This document shows positions 7,770-15,472 of a stretch of DNA of 35,765 nt, one piece after another. Both the position numbers and the translations under genes were made by a program. Location of the stretch: NCBI GenBank assembly GCA_014802535.1, contig JAAVCC010000003.1:252334-288098 (forward strand), in the 5' to 3' direction. Numbering within the stretch: position 1 is the first letter of the stretch; each line of letters begins with the position of its first letter. The DNA is from Bacteroides sp. (GTDB taxonomy: Bacteria; Bacteroidota; Bacteroidia; Bacteroidales; Muribaculaceae). Below the pieces are notes generated by a model. The model did not search any database. It worked only from the letters and a program-made list of their open reading frames with translations, and was not told the DNA's origin.

Positions 7770-8140
7770 TTGTCAGTTTTGTTAAGGTAGTTTTGAAACA
7801 TTTCCTTGACTTCGTCAGGTGAGAAGCCGAGTATCGAAAGACGATTGAAAAAGTAATTAATCTCAGAGTTCATAAACTGCTCGCGTCTCATCTGCATGAT
7901 ACGCTCAACAGCATCAGCGGCTACAAAATAGCCTATACCTCGGCGATTGTAGATAATATCATTGGATTGGAGATACTCAACCGACCGCATGGCTGTGTTG
8001 GCATTTACCTGATATTGGGCGGCAAGGTCGCGAACCGATGCGATTCGTTCTTCAGGTGCCGGATTACCAAGGGCGATGTGGTCGGTGATGTCATCGGCAA
8101 TCTGCAGATAAATAGGTTTGTTATTATCAAAGTTTATCAC
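7766..8140 (-). CDS. GntR-family transcriptional regulator, YtrA-like
   Basis: A 124-residue DNA-binding protein. Residues of about 8-74 form the GntR winged helix (PIYLQIADDI, IASVRDLAAQYQVNANTAMR, YNRRGIGYFV). The short C-terminal helical tail (about 75-124) lacks the large effector domain of FadR or HutC types, which is the YtrA subfamily layout. YtrA-type regulators usually repress an operon containing themselves and an ABC exporter. That fits here: the gene overlaps the permease gene upstream and the beta-helix gene downstream by 4 bp each. The dyad near 9787-9810, just downstream of the operon's promoter, is a plausible operator. The ligand is unknown. Confidence 0.9.
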   Translation of the reverse strand: MINFDNNKPIYLQIADDITDHIALGNPAPEERIASVRDLAAQYQVNANTAMRSVEYLQSNDIIYNRRGIGYFVAADAVERIMQMRREQFMNSEINYFFNRLSILGFSPDEVKEMFQNYLNKTDK

Positions 8141-8937
8141 AGTTCGGTCTCCTTATACTTTATATATGAAACAACTAATAGAACGGTGGCGATAGCGATC
8201 ACAACACTTAATGCTACCCAGTAGGCGAGATCAAGATGAAAATCCCACGGTATGAAAATGGTACCAAACTTGAAAATGAACCACGAGCCTACGGTTTGAA
8301 GTGCGATTATGATACACACTCCTTTTAAAAAAGAATGTTTGGGCGAATATGCACTGACTGTTACAAAAAATGCCGAAAGACAGGCTGTGAAAGAGCAGAA
8401 AAACAATATTGCCTTTACTCGCTCTTGGGTTAAGCACGGACGTTCGATAACAAAATGAGCTTTTATCGGCATAATACAATCAACTAAAATGCAACGTATA
8501 AGGTCAATAACGCAAACTGACGCGAGGAAAAACACCGCGGGTGCTACTCCATAAATTAATACTCGTGTCCAAAACTTCTCAGCATTAGTTCCTACGCTCA
8601 TAAGCTGATTGATTTTTCCCGCTTTTGTTCGTAGCGGAGAAAAGGTCATTGAGGCTGCAATAGCAACGATAAATAATCCTATAGCTATTATTGCGAGCAA
8701 AATAGGAATTTGAGCCGGGTCGCGAAACGCTGAGTTATAGAAAGCGTCGCGTTGAGTCCAGTTGTTATATGCGGTCGAACAAATCAGAATTTCTGTAATC
8801 GTAACAACACCGACAATTAAAGCCAACTGCCATCTAATCTGTTTCTTGTTTGATTGAATTTCGCGTTTGATGTGCATCCAAAGACGCGACCACAGAAATT
8901 TATCTTGAGTTATATAATTGTCCATTTTATTATTCAT
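8137..8937 (-). CDS. ABC-2 type transporter permease
   Basis: A 266-residue membrane protein with six hydrophobic segments at about residues 37-56, 78-98, 126-148, 175-197, 205-220 and 237-258. It is the membrane half of an ABC exporter whose ATPase is encoded just upstream. The stretch SPLRTKAGKINQLMSVGTN followed by EKFWTRVL resembles a conserved loop of Bacteroidota ABC-2 permeases. The start overlaps the ATPase gene by 8 bp; an ATG four codons later (8925) is possible. With one ATPase and one permease gene the complex would be a dimer of each. Substrate unknown; peptide or envelope-stress export is only suggested by the YtrA-like regulator. Confidence 0.85.
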   Translation of the reverse strand: MNNKMDNYITQDKFLWSRLWMHIKREIQSNKKQIRWQLALIVGVVTITEILICSTAYNNWTQRDAFYNSAFRDPAQIPILLAIIAIGLFIVAIAASMTFSPLRTKAGKINQLMSVGTNAEKFWTRVLIYGVAPAVFFLASVCVIDLIRCILVDCIMPIKAHFVIERPCLTQERVKAILFFCSFTACLSAFFVTVSAYSPKHSFLKGVCIIIALQTVGSWFIFKFGTIFIPWDFHLDLAYWVALSVVIAIATVLLVVSYIKYKETEL

Positions 8938-9778
8938 TTGTTAGAATTTGTTTTATTACAGAAGGATTCTCAGCTGCGAGTTCATACAGCATTTCAAGAT
9001 TGATTTCGGTTTCGGGAGATTCGTCTGTCTTAATGCTAATGACATTATTACCACCAAAAGCAGGTTTGCTGAATATTTCGTTTGAAGGAAGTGCCGAGCC
9101 ACTTGTAACCATATTAAAGCATAGTTTATTGGCAATTACAGAAACCGGGGAGTCGATGACCGGTAATCCGTCTTTGCCAAGAATAATTATGTGGTCAAGC
9201 AGTTTATCCACATCGTGAATTTGGTGAGTTGAAATGATTATTGTACGATCGTCATTCATGTGCGATGCGATGAAACTGCGAAAGTCTGATTTACCGGTTA
9301 TGTCGAGTCCGTTTGTCGGTTCGTCAAGCAGTAAAATCTCTGTGTTGCAAGCAAGTGCAAAACTCAAAAATGCCTTCTTTTTCTGCCCCATCGAAAATGA
9401 TGCCATATTAATATTGGTGTCAAGTCCAAAGGCTTTGAGATTTTCTGTTAGTTCGTCAAAATTGAATTTTGGATAGAAGGGGGCGTTCAATCGGCAATAT
9501 TCTTTCATTGTGATTGCGGGTAACATAAACTCTTCGGGCACAATGAATATTTCAGACAAAGTTGACGGCATTCTTAACCCCGTGGCAACTCCGTTCATCG
9601 TAACTTCGCCCTTGTTGGGTCGCAATAACCCTGAAATCAGATAGAGGAGGGTCGATTTTCCCTGTCCGTTTGGTCCGAGAAGTCCGTAAATTCCTCCCTG
9701 AGCAACGGTAAGGTTCAGGTCTTTGAAAACCGGATGCCCTTTGGGATAGCCGAATGATAGATTTTTAATTTCAATCAT
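8930..9778 (-). CDS. ABC transporter ATP-binding protein
   Basis: A 282-residue ATPase that drives the ABC-2 permease encoded next. Walker A is GPNGQGKST at 35-43, the signature is the atypical FSMGQKKK at 128-135, Walker B is EILLLDEP at 147-154, and the switch histidine is H185 in STHQ. About 75 residues after the nucleotide-binding domain form a C-terminal extension. The start is placed at the ATG 9778 (MIEIKNLSFGY), the normal beginning of the fold; a longer frame from 9814 would overlap the promoter's -7 element and is rejected. It is the first gene of a four-gene operon with overlapping stops and starts. Confidence 0.93.
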   Translation of the reverse strand: MIEIKNLSFGYPKGHPVFKDLNLTVAQGGIYGLLGPNGQGKSTLLYLISGLLRPNKGEVTMNGVATGLRMPSTLSEIFIVPEEFMLPAITMKEYCRLNAPFYPKFNFDELTENLKAFGLDTNINMASFSMGQKKKAFLSFALACNTEILLLDEPTNGLDITGKSDFRSFIASHMNDDRTIIISTHQIHDVDKLLDHIIILGKDGLPVIDSPVSVIANKLCFNMVTSGSALPSNEIFSKPAFGGNNVISIKTDESPETEINLEMLYELAAENPSVIKQILTNE

Positions 9779-9786
9779 ATTGTTAT

Positions 9787-9842
9787 AGTGTATTAGTGTG
9801 ATAGAACACTGCAAATATATAACTTAATTTTTAATTGACAAA
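9787..9842 (-). promoter_or_regulatory. Promoter and candidate GntR operator of the ABC operon
   Basis: On the minus strand TTTG (9842-9839) and TATATTTG (9819-9812) are separated by 19 nt, a good Bacteroidota promoter with a start near 9806. Around and below the start lies a dyad: AGTGTA at 9787-9792 and AACACT at 9805-9810, with a nested AGTGT-N6-ACACT at 9795-9810. A dyad at the transcript start ahead of a self-encoded YtrA-like repressor suggests autoregulation. Confidence 0.65.
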
Positions 9843-9904
9843 ATATAAATGAAAAAATCGTCAATATCTGTACTGTGATTTATTTTTCTTTCCATTTTGT
9901 CAAC

Positions 9905-9967
9905 ATAAATGACTTTTATTTCGTTATAAATTAAAAAAGAGTTTCATCACGAAACAAAGTCATTTAT
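9905..9967. promoter_or_regulatory. Long inverted repeat upstream of aspT
   Basis: ATAAATGACTTT at 9905-9916 and AAAGTCATTTAT at 9956-9967 are perfect 12-bp inverted repeats 39 nt apart, ending 18 bp before the aspT start. Inside, TTTCGT (9919-9924) can pair with ACGAAA (9949-9954), or GTTTC (9941-9945) with GAAAC (9951-9955); the two options exclude each other. It could be a regulator binding site or a leader hairpin that hides the start. No clear promoter was found for aspT. Confidence 0.5.
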
Positions 9968-9985
9968 AAACAAAATTCAAGATTT

Positions 9986-11695
9986 ATGGAATTACTTGAT
10001 TGGATTGTGAAAACGCTTCGCGAAAATCCGGCGATTGCGATATTCCTCACATTAGGTCTCGGCTTCTGGATCGGAAAGTTGAGATACAAAACTTTTTCAT
10101 TAGGTACAGTTACCTCAGTGCTACTTATCGGTGTGTTGGTCGGACAGCTCGACATACCTATTCCCGGTCCGGTTAAACAAGTCTTTTTCTTATTGTTCCT
10201 CTTTGCAATCGGATATAGCGTCGGTCCTCAATTCTTTGCCTCGCTTCGCGGGTCGGGGTTGAAACAGGTGCTTTTTGCCGTTGTCATGTGTGCTGTCGTT
10301 CTCGTAACGACTCTCGTTGTGGCAAAACTGTTCCACTACAATCAAGGTGAAGCTGCCGGACTTTTTGCCGGAGCACAGACAATCTCGGCTGTGATTGGCG
10401 TCGGCGGTGATACGATTAATACTTTAAATCTTTCGGCTGCCGATAAAAAGTCGATGATTGACATCATCCCGGTTGCATATGCGGTTACATATATATTCGG
10501 TACAATCGGCTCGGCATGGATTCTCGGGTCGCTTGGTCCGGTCATGCTTGGCGGACTAAAAAAGGTTAGACAGCAGACCGAAGATCTTGAACGAAGCATG
10601 AATCAAGATGCTTCAAACTCTGATCCTTCGCTCATCAATGCTTGGCGCCCCGTTGTTTATCGTGCATATCATGTTGAAGGCGAGGGTTTTGATTCGCCAC
10701 GCACGGTCAAAGATTTTCAAGACTTTGCCGAGAAAAGCGGGCGTCGCCTGTTTGTCGAACGTGTTCGCTCTGGTTCACAGGTGGTTACTCAACCGGCTCT
10801 TGACTATGAGATTAAAAAGGGAGATGATATCGTGATTTCGGCTCGTCGCGAGTTTGTTATGGATGACGTTGCGTGGGTCGGAAAAGAAATTTCAGATGCC
10901 GAATTGCTGTCATTCCCTATTGAGCGCATTCCGGTTATGGTTGCTTCTAAATATATAATCGGTTCAACTGTCAATGATTTGAGAAGCAAACCTAATGTTT
11001 ATGGCGTAACCATCGACACTATTAAACGTGGTGGAGTTGAAATTCCTGTTACTGCATCAACTCGTTTGCAACGCGGTGATATTTTGACTATCAGCGGTCC
11101 GGTTTCTGATGTTAATGCCGCCGCTTCATATATCGGCTATGCCGACAAGCCAACCACAGCATCTGATATGGTGTTTGTCGGTCTCGGTATCGCGATTGGT
11201 GCGCTAATCGGAGCTATAACTTTCTATATCGGCGGTATTCCTGTCAGCCTTTCAACCAGCGGAGGTGCGTTGATCGCCGGTCTTTTGCTCGGATGGCTCA
11301 GATCTAAGCACCCGACATTCGGTCATATTCCCGATTCGGCGGTTTGGGTATTCAATAACGTTGGACTTAACATGTTCATCGCCGTGATTGGTATTACGGC
11401 AGGTCCGACATTTATTTCGGGATTACAACAAGTCGGTTGGCAATTGCTGGTTGCCGGTATTCTCGCAACCTCACTCCCTCTGATAATCGGTATAATCTTG
11501 GGCGACAAAGTGTTTAAGTTCCATCCCGCAATCACTCTCGGATGTGTTGCCGGCAGCCGTACGACAACAGCCGCTCTCGGTGCCATTCAAGACTCTTTGC
11601 AGTCAACTGTTCCGGCAATGGGATATACCGTTACATATGCTATCGGTAATACGCTGTTGATTCTCTGCGGTCTGGTGGTTGTGTTTGTGATGTAA
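9986..11695 (+). CDS. aspT: Aspartate:alanine antiporter (AAEx family)
   Basis: A 569-residue inner-membrane carrier expected to import aspartate and export alanine. The layout is that of the AspT/YidE family: an N-terminal bundle of about five helices (residues 12-185), a cytosolic section with two TrkA-C (RCK-C) like domains at about 215-300 and 300-385, and a second helix bundle at about 395-569. The GAQTISAVIGVGG segment in the first half and GSRTTTAALGA in the second half match the duplicated conserved pattern of the family. The aspartate decarboxylase gene follows after 34 bp, which separates this from generic YidE-like transporters and supports the symbol. Exchange of the more negative aspartate for alanine plus proton use by the decarboxylase would generate proton-motive force. 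Confidence 0.87.
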   Translation: MELLDWIVKTLRENPAIAIFLTLGLGFWIGKLRYKTFSLGTVTSVLLIGVLVGQLDIPIPGPVKQVFFLLFLFAIGYSVGPQFFASLRGSGLKQVLFAVVMCAVVLVTTLVVAKLFHYNQGEAAGLFAGAQTISAVIGVGGDTINTLNLSAADKKSMIDIIPVAYAVTYIFGTIGSAWILGSLGPVMLGGLKKVRQQTEDLERSMNQDASNSDPSLINAWRPVVYRAYHVEGEGFDSPRTVKDFQDFAEKSGRRLFVERVRSGSQVVTQPALDYEIKKGDDIVISARREFVMDDVAWVGKEISDAELLSFPIERIPVMVASKYIIGSTVNDLRSKPNVYGVTIDTIKRGGVEIPVTASTRLQRGDILTISGPVSDVNAAASYIGYADKPTTASDMVFVGLGIAIGALIGAITFYIGGIPVSLSTSGGALIAGLLLGWLRSKHPTFGHIPDSAVWVFNNVGLNMFIAVIGITAGPTFISGLQQVGWQLLVAGILATSLPLIIGIILGDKVFKFHPAITLGCVAGSRTTTAALGAIQDSLQSTVPAMGYTVTYAIGNTLLILCGLVVVFVM

Positions 11696-11729
11696 TTAGA
11701 ATGGATAATACATATAAAGATATATAATT

Positions 11730-13358
11730 ATGAATTCAAGTATTCAAAAGAAAGAACAAGAGCTCTCAAAAATGAGCCCGTTTGAAATCAAAAACACTCT
11801 TATTGAACTTGCCAAAAAAGATGCACGCAAGTCAACCCGTCAGTTTCTGAATGCCGGACGTGGTAACCCCGACTGGATTGCAACCGCTCCCCGTGAAGCA
11901 TTCTTCCTTCTCGGACAGTGGGCACTCAGCGAATGTACCCGCACCTATAAAGCTGATCCCGGTATCGCCGGAATCCCCGAAAGCGAAGGCTCAATGGATC
12001 GTCTGCAACGTTTCTTGATGGCAAATTCAGCTCTACCCGGCGCCCTTTTGCTTCATGATGCAATTAAATATTGTATTGAAACCCTTAAAATGGATCCCGA
12101 TTCATTGGCTTATGAATGGGCTGAAGGCATAATTGGTGACCAATATCCTACCCCCGTGCGCATGCTCGAACACTCTGAAGAAATCGTTGCTGCATATATG
12201 GCTCAGGAAATGGGTCACAAAGCTCCCGGTTTTGGTAAAGAATATGACTTCTTTGCTACCGAAGGTGGTACAGCCGCAATGTGCTACATCTTTGATTCGC
12301 TCCAAGCTAACCGTCTTGTCAACCGTCATGACCGCATCGCCTTGATGACACCTATCTTTACTCCTTATCTCGAAATTCCCGGTCTTGACCGCTATCAGTT
12401 TGATGTTGTCAACATCCAGGCTTCAGAGATGGATAAAAACGGACTCCACACATGGCAATATCCCGATTCAGAACTTGACAAACTTCGCGATCCGTCAGTA
12501 AAACTTCTCTGTCTTGTCAATCCGTCAAACCCGCCATCGTATAAACTCGATGCGGCTTGTGTCAAGAAAATTGTCGATATCGTGAAAAAAGACAATCCTA
12601 ATCTTATGATTGTCACCGATGACGTTTACGGTACATTTGCCAAAGACTTCACTTCATTGATGTATGAGTTGCCTCAGAACACCCTCTGCGTTTACTCATT
12701 CTCAAAATATTTCGGTGCAACCGGTTGGCGTCTTGCCGTGATTGGTCTTGCCAAAGACAATATATTCAATCGCTTGCTTGCCGAGCAGCCCGAAATTCAG
12801 CGTAAAGACCTCTTTGAACGTTATCGCTCGCTCACTCCCGAGCCTGATAAAATTTCATTCATCGACCGTATCGTTGCCGATTCACGTGCGGTAGCCCTTA
12901 ACCACACGGCAGGTCTTTCAACTCCGCAGCAAATACAGATGGATCTCTTTGCCCTCATGTGTTTGGTTGACAAAGAAGATATCTACAAACAGGCAATGCA
13001 AGACCTTATGCAGCGCCGACTCGAAGCCCTCTGGAAATCAGCCGGATTTACTATCGTGAAAGATCCCAACCGAGTTGGCTATTACTCTGAAATCGACATC
13101 ATGGTATGGGGTAAAAAATTCTATGGCGAAGAATTCTGTGAATGGCTTAAGGCTAACTACAACCCGCTTGACATCGTTCTCCGTCTTGCCAAAGATACAT
13201 CGGTAGTGCTTCTTAACGGTAGCGGATTTGCGGGTCCGGAATGGAGTATACGTGCTTCACTTGCCAACTTGACCACAGATGATTATGTCAAGATTGGTGA
13301 AGCGATCAACCAGATACTTGAATCATATCATCAAGAATTTGTTAACGATAAAAAATAA
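11730..13358 (+). CDS. aspD: Bifunctional aspartate aminotransferase / L-aspartate beta-decarboxylase
   Basis: Cytosolic PLP enzyme that decarboxylates L-aspartate to L-alanine and CO2, consuming a proton. The 542-residue length is that of AspD and much longer than ordinary aminotransferases. Class I aminotransferase landmarks are present: FATEGGTAA at about 175-183 (phosphate side), NPSNPPS at 264-270, the cofactor aspartate region TDDVYG at 296-301, the Schiff-base lysine K326 in SFSKYFGATGWR, and a late arginine in WSIRASLANL that should bind the substrate carboxylate. It follows aspT by 34 bp and ends at the terminator at 13404-13446, so the two form an aspartate-fermenting energy module. 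Confidence 0.95.
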   Translation: MNSSIQKKEQELSKMSPFEIKNTLIELAKKDARKSTRQFLNAGRGNPDWIATAPREAFFLLGQWALSECTRTYKADPGIAGIPESEGSMDRLQRFLMANSALPGALLLHDAIKYCIETLKMDPDSLAYEWAEGIIGDQYPTPVRMLEHSEEIVAAYMAQEMGHKAPGFGKEYDFFATEGGTAAMCYIFDSLQANRLVNRHDRIALMTPIFTPYLEIPGLDRYQFDVVNIQASEMDKNGLHTWQYPDSELDKLRDPSVKLLCLVNPSNPPSYKLDAACVKKIVDIVKKDNPNLMIVTDDVYGTFAKDFTSLMYELPQNTLCVYSFSKYFGATGWRLAVIGLAKDNIFNRLLAEQPEIQRKDLFERYRSLTPEPDKISFIDRIVADSRAVALNHTAGLSTPQQIQMDLFALMCLVDKEDIYKQAMQDLMQRRLEALWKSAGFTIVKDPNRVGYYSEIDIMVWGKKFYGEEFCEWLKANYNPLDIVLRLAKDTSVVLLNGSGFAGPEWSIRASLANLTTDDYVKIGEAINQILESYHQEFVNDKK

Positions 13359-13403
13359 GCTGTGAAAATAGCTTAGATAAACACTACACAATAATAATTT
13401 CAT

Positions 13404-13446
13404 GATTCCGAATCGAGGTGCGTCAGCCTTGGTTCGGAATCTTTTT
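13404..13446 (+). terminator. Terminator of aspT-aspD
   Basis: GATTCCGAATC at 13404-13414 pairs with GGTTCGGAATC at 13431-13441 (11 bp, one G-U), followed by TTTTT. Confidence 0.85.
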
Positions 13447-13477
13447 AAATTTGTTTAAATAAAAAATTGGTCCAAAA

Positions 13478-13509
13478 TTTGTGTAACCCATTCAAAATAC
13501 CTAACTTTG
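13478..13509 (+). promoter_or_regulatory. Promoter of the rplM-rpsI(-rpsB-tsf) cluster
   Basis: TTTG at 13478-13481 and TAACTTTG at 13502-13509 are 20 nt apart, a near-perfect Bacteroidota promoter. The start would be near 13515, leaving a leader of about 105 nt before rplM. Confidence 0.8.
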
Positions 13510-13514
13510 CAAGC

Positions 13515-13620
13515 CGATTTTTATCCAAAAATCAATTACGGAACTCTCCGGCTGAAGCTTTTGGCCGAGCTGATGCAGTGGGGATTTCGATTTAAGTAAC
13601 TATTAATTAAATATTTAGAA
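13515..13620 (+). promoter_or_regulatory. Structured mRNA leader of rplM, candidate L13 autoregulatory element
   Basis: The leader begins with a 7-bp hairpin GATTTTT-ATCC-AAAAATC (13516-13533), followed by a G+C-richer block at 13540-13590. That block can fold in several overlapping ways: CGGCT (13549-13553) with GGCCG (13563-13567) or with AGCTG (13568-13572), and TCTC (13545-13548) with GGGA (13581-13584). I recall a ribosomal leader class for L13 in Bacteroidia but could not check the match; the exact fold is unresolved. Confidence 0.5.
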
Positions 13621-14100
13621 GTGGATACTCTAAGCTACAAAACCCAAACCCCCAACGCTCAAAGCGTGGAACGCAACTGGGTGGTAATCGATGCCACCGA
13701 CCAGGTTCTCGGTCGCCTTTGCGCTAAGGTTGCAAAAATTTTGCGCGGTAAAAACAAACCGTGCTATTCTCCTTTTGTTGAGTGCGGTGATAACGTTATC
13801 ATCATCAACGCCGACAAAGTGCGCCTTACCGGTAAAAAAATGACCGACAAAATCTATCTTAACTTCACCGGATATCCCGGCGGTCAGCGCGAGCTCACTC
13901 CCGAGGTTCTTATGAAAAAATCTTTCAACAAGCACCTCAAACCGGGCATGCACCCCCTTTTCATCCGTGTTGTTAAAGGTATGCTCCCCAAAAACCGTCT
14001 CGGACGTCGCATCATCGAAAACATGCACGTTTACAACGGTCCTAACCATCCTCACGAAGCTCAGAACCCGACTGTGCTCGATATTAACACAATCAAATAA
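13621..14100 (+). CDS. rplM: 50S ribosomal protein L13
   Basis: Large-subunit ribosomal protein, 159 residues including a Bacteroidota-type N-terminal stretch (MDTLSYKTQTP) before the common core NWVVIDATDQVLGRLCAKVAK. The core motifs GDNVIIINADKVRLTGKK, YPGGQR and VKGMLPKNRLGRR are all present. The start codon is GTG at 13621, kept because the N-terminal sequence it gives matches the start of Bacteroidota L13 proteins as I know them and no ATG lies before the core. An insert KHLKPGMHPLFI lengthens the region before the VKGMLP motif. rpsI follows after 13 bp as in most bacteria. Confidence 0.97.
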   Translation: MDTLSYKTQTPNAQSVERNWVVIDATDQVLGRLCAKVAKILRGKNKPCYSPFVECGDNVIIINADKVRLTGKKMTDKIYLNFTGYPGGQRELTPEVLMKKSFNKHLKPGMHPLFIRVVKGMLPKNRLGRRIIENMHVYNGPNHPHEAQNPTVLDINTIK

Positions 14101-14113
14101 TTGAAGGTAGATT

Positions 14114-14500
14114 ATGGAAACAGTTAATGCAGTAGGTCGCCGTAAAGCAGCTATCGCTCGTGTCATCGTTAAAGAAGGCAACGGCACAATCACAATCAAC
14201 AAACGTTCTCTTGACGTTTACTTCCCCTCTTCTATCCTTCAGTACATTGTTAAACAGCCCCTCAACCTCCTTGATGTTGCTGAAAAATATGACATCAGAG
14301 TTAACCTTGATGGTGGCGGCTACAAAGGACAGGCCGAAGCCCTTCGTTTGGCTATTGCCCGTGCTCTTGTAAAAATCAATCCTGAAGACAAGCACGCTCT
14401 TCGTGTTGAAGGCTTCATGACCCGTGACCCCCGTTCGGTTGAACGTAAGAAACCCGGTCAGCCCAAAGCACGTAAACGCTTCCAGTTCTCAAAACGTTAA
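14114..14500 (+). CDS. rpsI: 30S ribosomal protein S9
   Basis: Small-subunit ribosomal protein of 128 residues, normal length. The N-terminal AVGRRKAAIARV-type motif (here NAVGRRKAAIARVIV), the GGGYKGQAEALRLAIARAL block and the basic C-terminal tail ending KARKRFQFSKR are all intact; the tail reaches the tRNA in the P site. It is 13 bp behind rplM and surely co-transcribed with it. The 123-bp gap to rpsB has no terminator with a T run, so read-through into rpsB-tsf is likely. Confidence 0.98.
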   Translation: METVNAVGRRKAAIARVIVKEGNGTITINKRSLDVYFPSSILQYIVKQPLNLLDVAEKYDIRVNLDGGGYKGQAEALRLAIARALVKINPEDKHALRVEGFMTRDPRSVERKKPGQPKARKRFQFSKR

Positions 14501-14554
14501 TATTTGCTTATCCTTTTTCAAGAATAAGATATATTATATCGTGTTTAGTATCTA

Positions 14555-14606
14555 AATCTCGGCGATGGACCACGTTCCCTACCCCGAGGTTGAATTTTCG
14601 GAACGT
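14555..14606 (+). promoter_or_regulatory. H-type pseudoknot in the rpsB leader, candidate S2 autoregulatory element
   Basis: Stem 1 pairs AATCTCGG (14555-14562) with CCGAGGTT (14584-14591), 8 bp with one G-U. Stem 2 pairs ACGTTCC (14572-14578) with GGAACGT (14600-14606), 7 bp. Because the 5' arm of stem 2 lies in the loop of stem 1 and its 3' arm lies outside, the two make a classic pseudoknot, ending 17 nt before the rpsB ATG. Ribosomal proteins often bind such leaders to repress their own translation; binding of S2 here is inferred. Confidence 0.65.
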
Positions 14607-14623
14607 AAACAATTTTAAATTAA

Positions 14624-15445
14624 ATGTCAACACCTAATTTTGACCAACTTCTCGAAGCAGGTTGCCATTTCGGTCACCTCAAACGTAAATGGAACCCTGC
14701 TATGGCGCCCTACATTTTCATGGAGCGCAATGGTATCCACATCATCGATCTCTACAAAACTGCCGCTAAGCTCGACGAAGCTGCCGCAGCTCTGAAGAAT
14801 ATCGCTAAATCAGGCAAAAAAGTTCTTTTTGTCTCTACTAAAAAACAGGCCAAACAAGTCATCAAAGAAAAAGCTGAATCGGTTGGTATGCCTTACGTTA
14901 TCGAACGCTGGCCCGGTGGTATGCTCACCAACTTCCCCACCATCCGCAAGGCTGTTAAAAAAATGACTACTATCGACCGCATGGCTAACGACGGTACTTT
15001 TGATAACCTCTCTAAACGTGAGAAACTTCAAATCACCCGTCAGCGTGCAAAGCTCGAAAAAACTCTCGGTTCTATCGCCGACCTCAACCGTCTTCCCTCG
15101 GCTCTCTTTGTAGTTGACGTTCTCAAAGAACGCATCGCCGTTGCTGAAGCTAACCGTCTCGGAATCCCCGTATTCGCTATCGTTGATACAAACTCTGATC
15201 CCTCTAACATCGATTTTGTTATCCCCGCTAACGACGACGCTTCTAAATCGGTTGAACTCATCCTCGACACCGTTTGCCAGTCTATGGCTGAAGGTCTCGA
15301 AGAACGCAAAGCCGAAAAGGTTGACGCTCAGGCTGCTGAAGGCGAAGGTGCTGCTCCCGCTCCCAAACGTGAACGTCGTCGCGTAAGCCGCAAAGCTGCT
15401 GACGAACAGCCCGAAGCTCCCGCTGCTGAAGAAGCTGCCGAATAA
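14624..15445 (+). CDS. rpsB: 30S ribosomal protein S2
   Basis: Small-subunit protein of 273 residues. The family core is clear: LLEAGCHFGHLKRKWNP near the start, IIDLYKT, FVSTKKQAK, RWPGGMLTNF, and AIVDTNSDPSNIDFVIPAND near residue 200. After about residue 228 there is an Ala/Glu-rich tail with a basic patch (KRERRRVSRK), a low-complexity extension beyond the E. coli length (241). Codon use is strongly biased, with many GCT, CTC and CGT codons, as expected of a highly expressed gene. A pseudoknot leader precedes it and tsf follows after 27 bp. Confidence 0.98.
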   Translation: MSTPNFDQLLEAGCHFGHLKRKWNPAMAPYIFMERNGIHIIDLYKTAAKLDEAAAALKNIAKSGKKVLFVSTKKQAKQVIKEKAESVGMPYVIERWPGGMLTNFPTIRKAVKKMTTIDRMANDGTFDNLSKREKLQITRQRAKLEKTLGSIADLNRLPSALFVVDVLKERIAVAEANRLGIPVFAIVDTNSDPSNIDFVIPANDDASKSVELILDTVCQSMAEGLEERKAEKVDAQAAEGEGAAPAPKRERRRVSRKAADEQPEAPAAEEAAE

Positions 15446-15472
15446 AAACAAACATTAAAACATACCAATAAT

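Noticed and set aside
14810..15451. A 213-residue open frame antisense to rpsB
   Set aside because: It is a shadow of the strongly biased codons of rpsB; the sense product is a certain ribosomal protein and the antisense product is Phe/Ser-rich nonsense. The same applies to the 190-residue frame antisense to rplM at 13630-14202.
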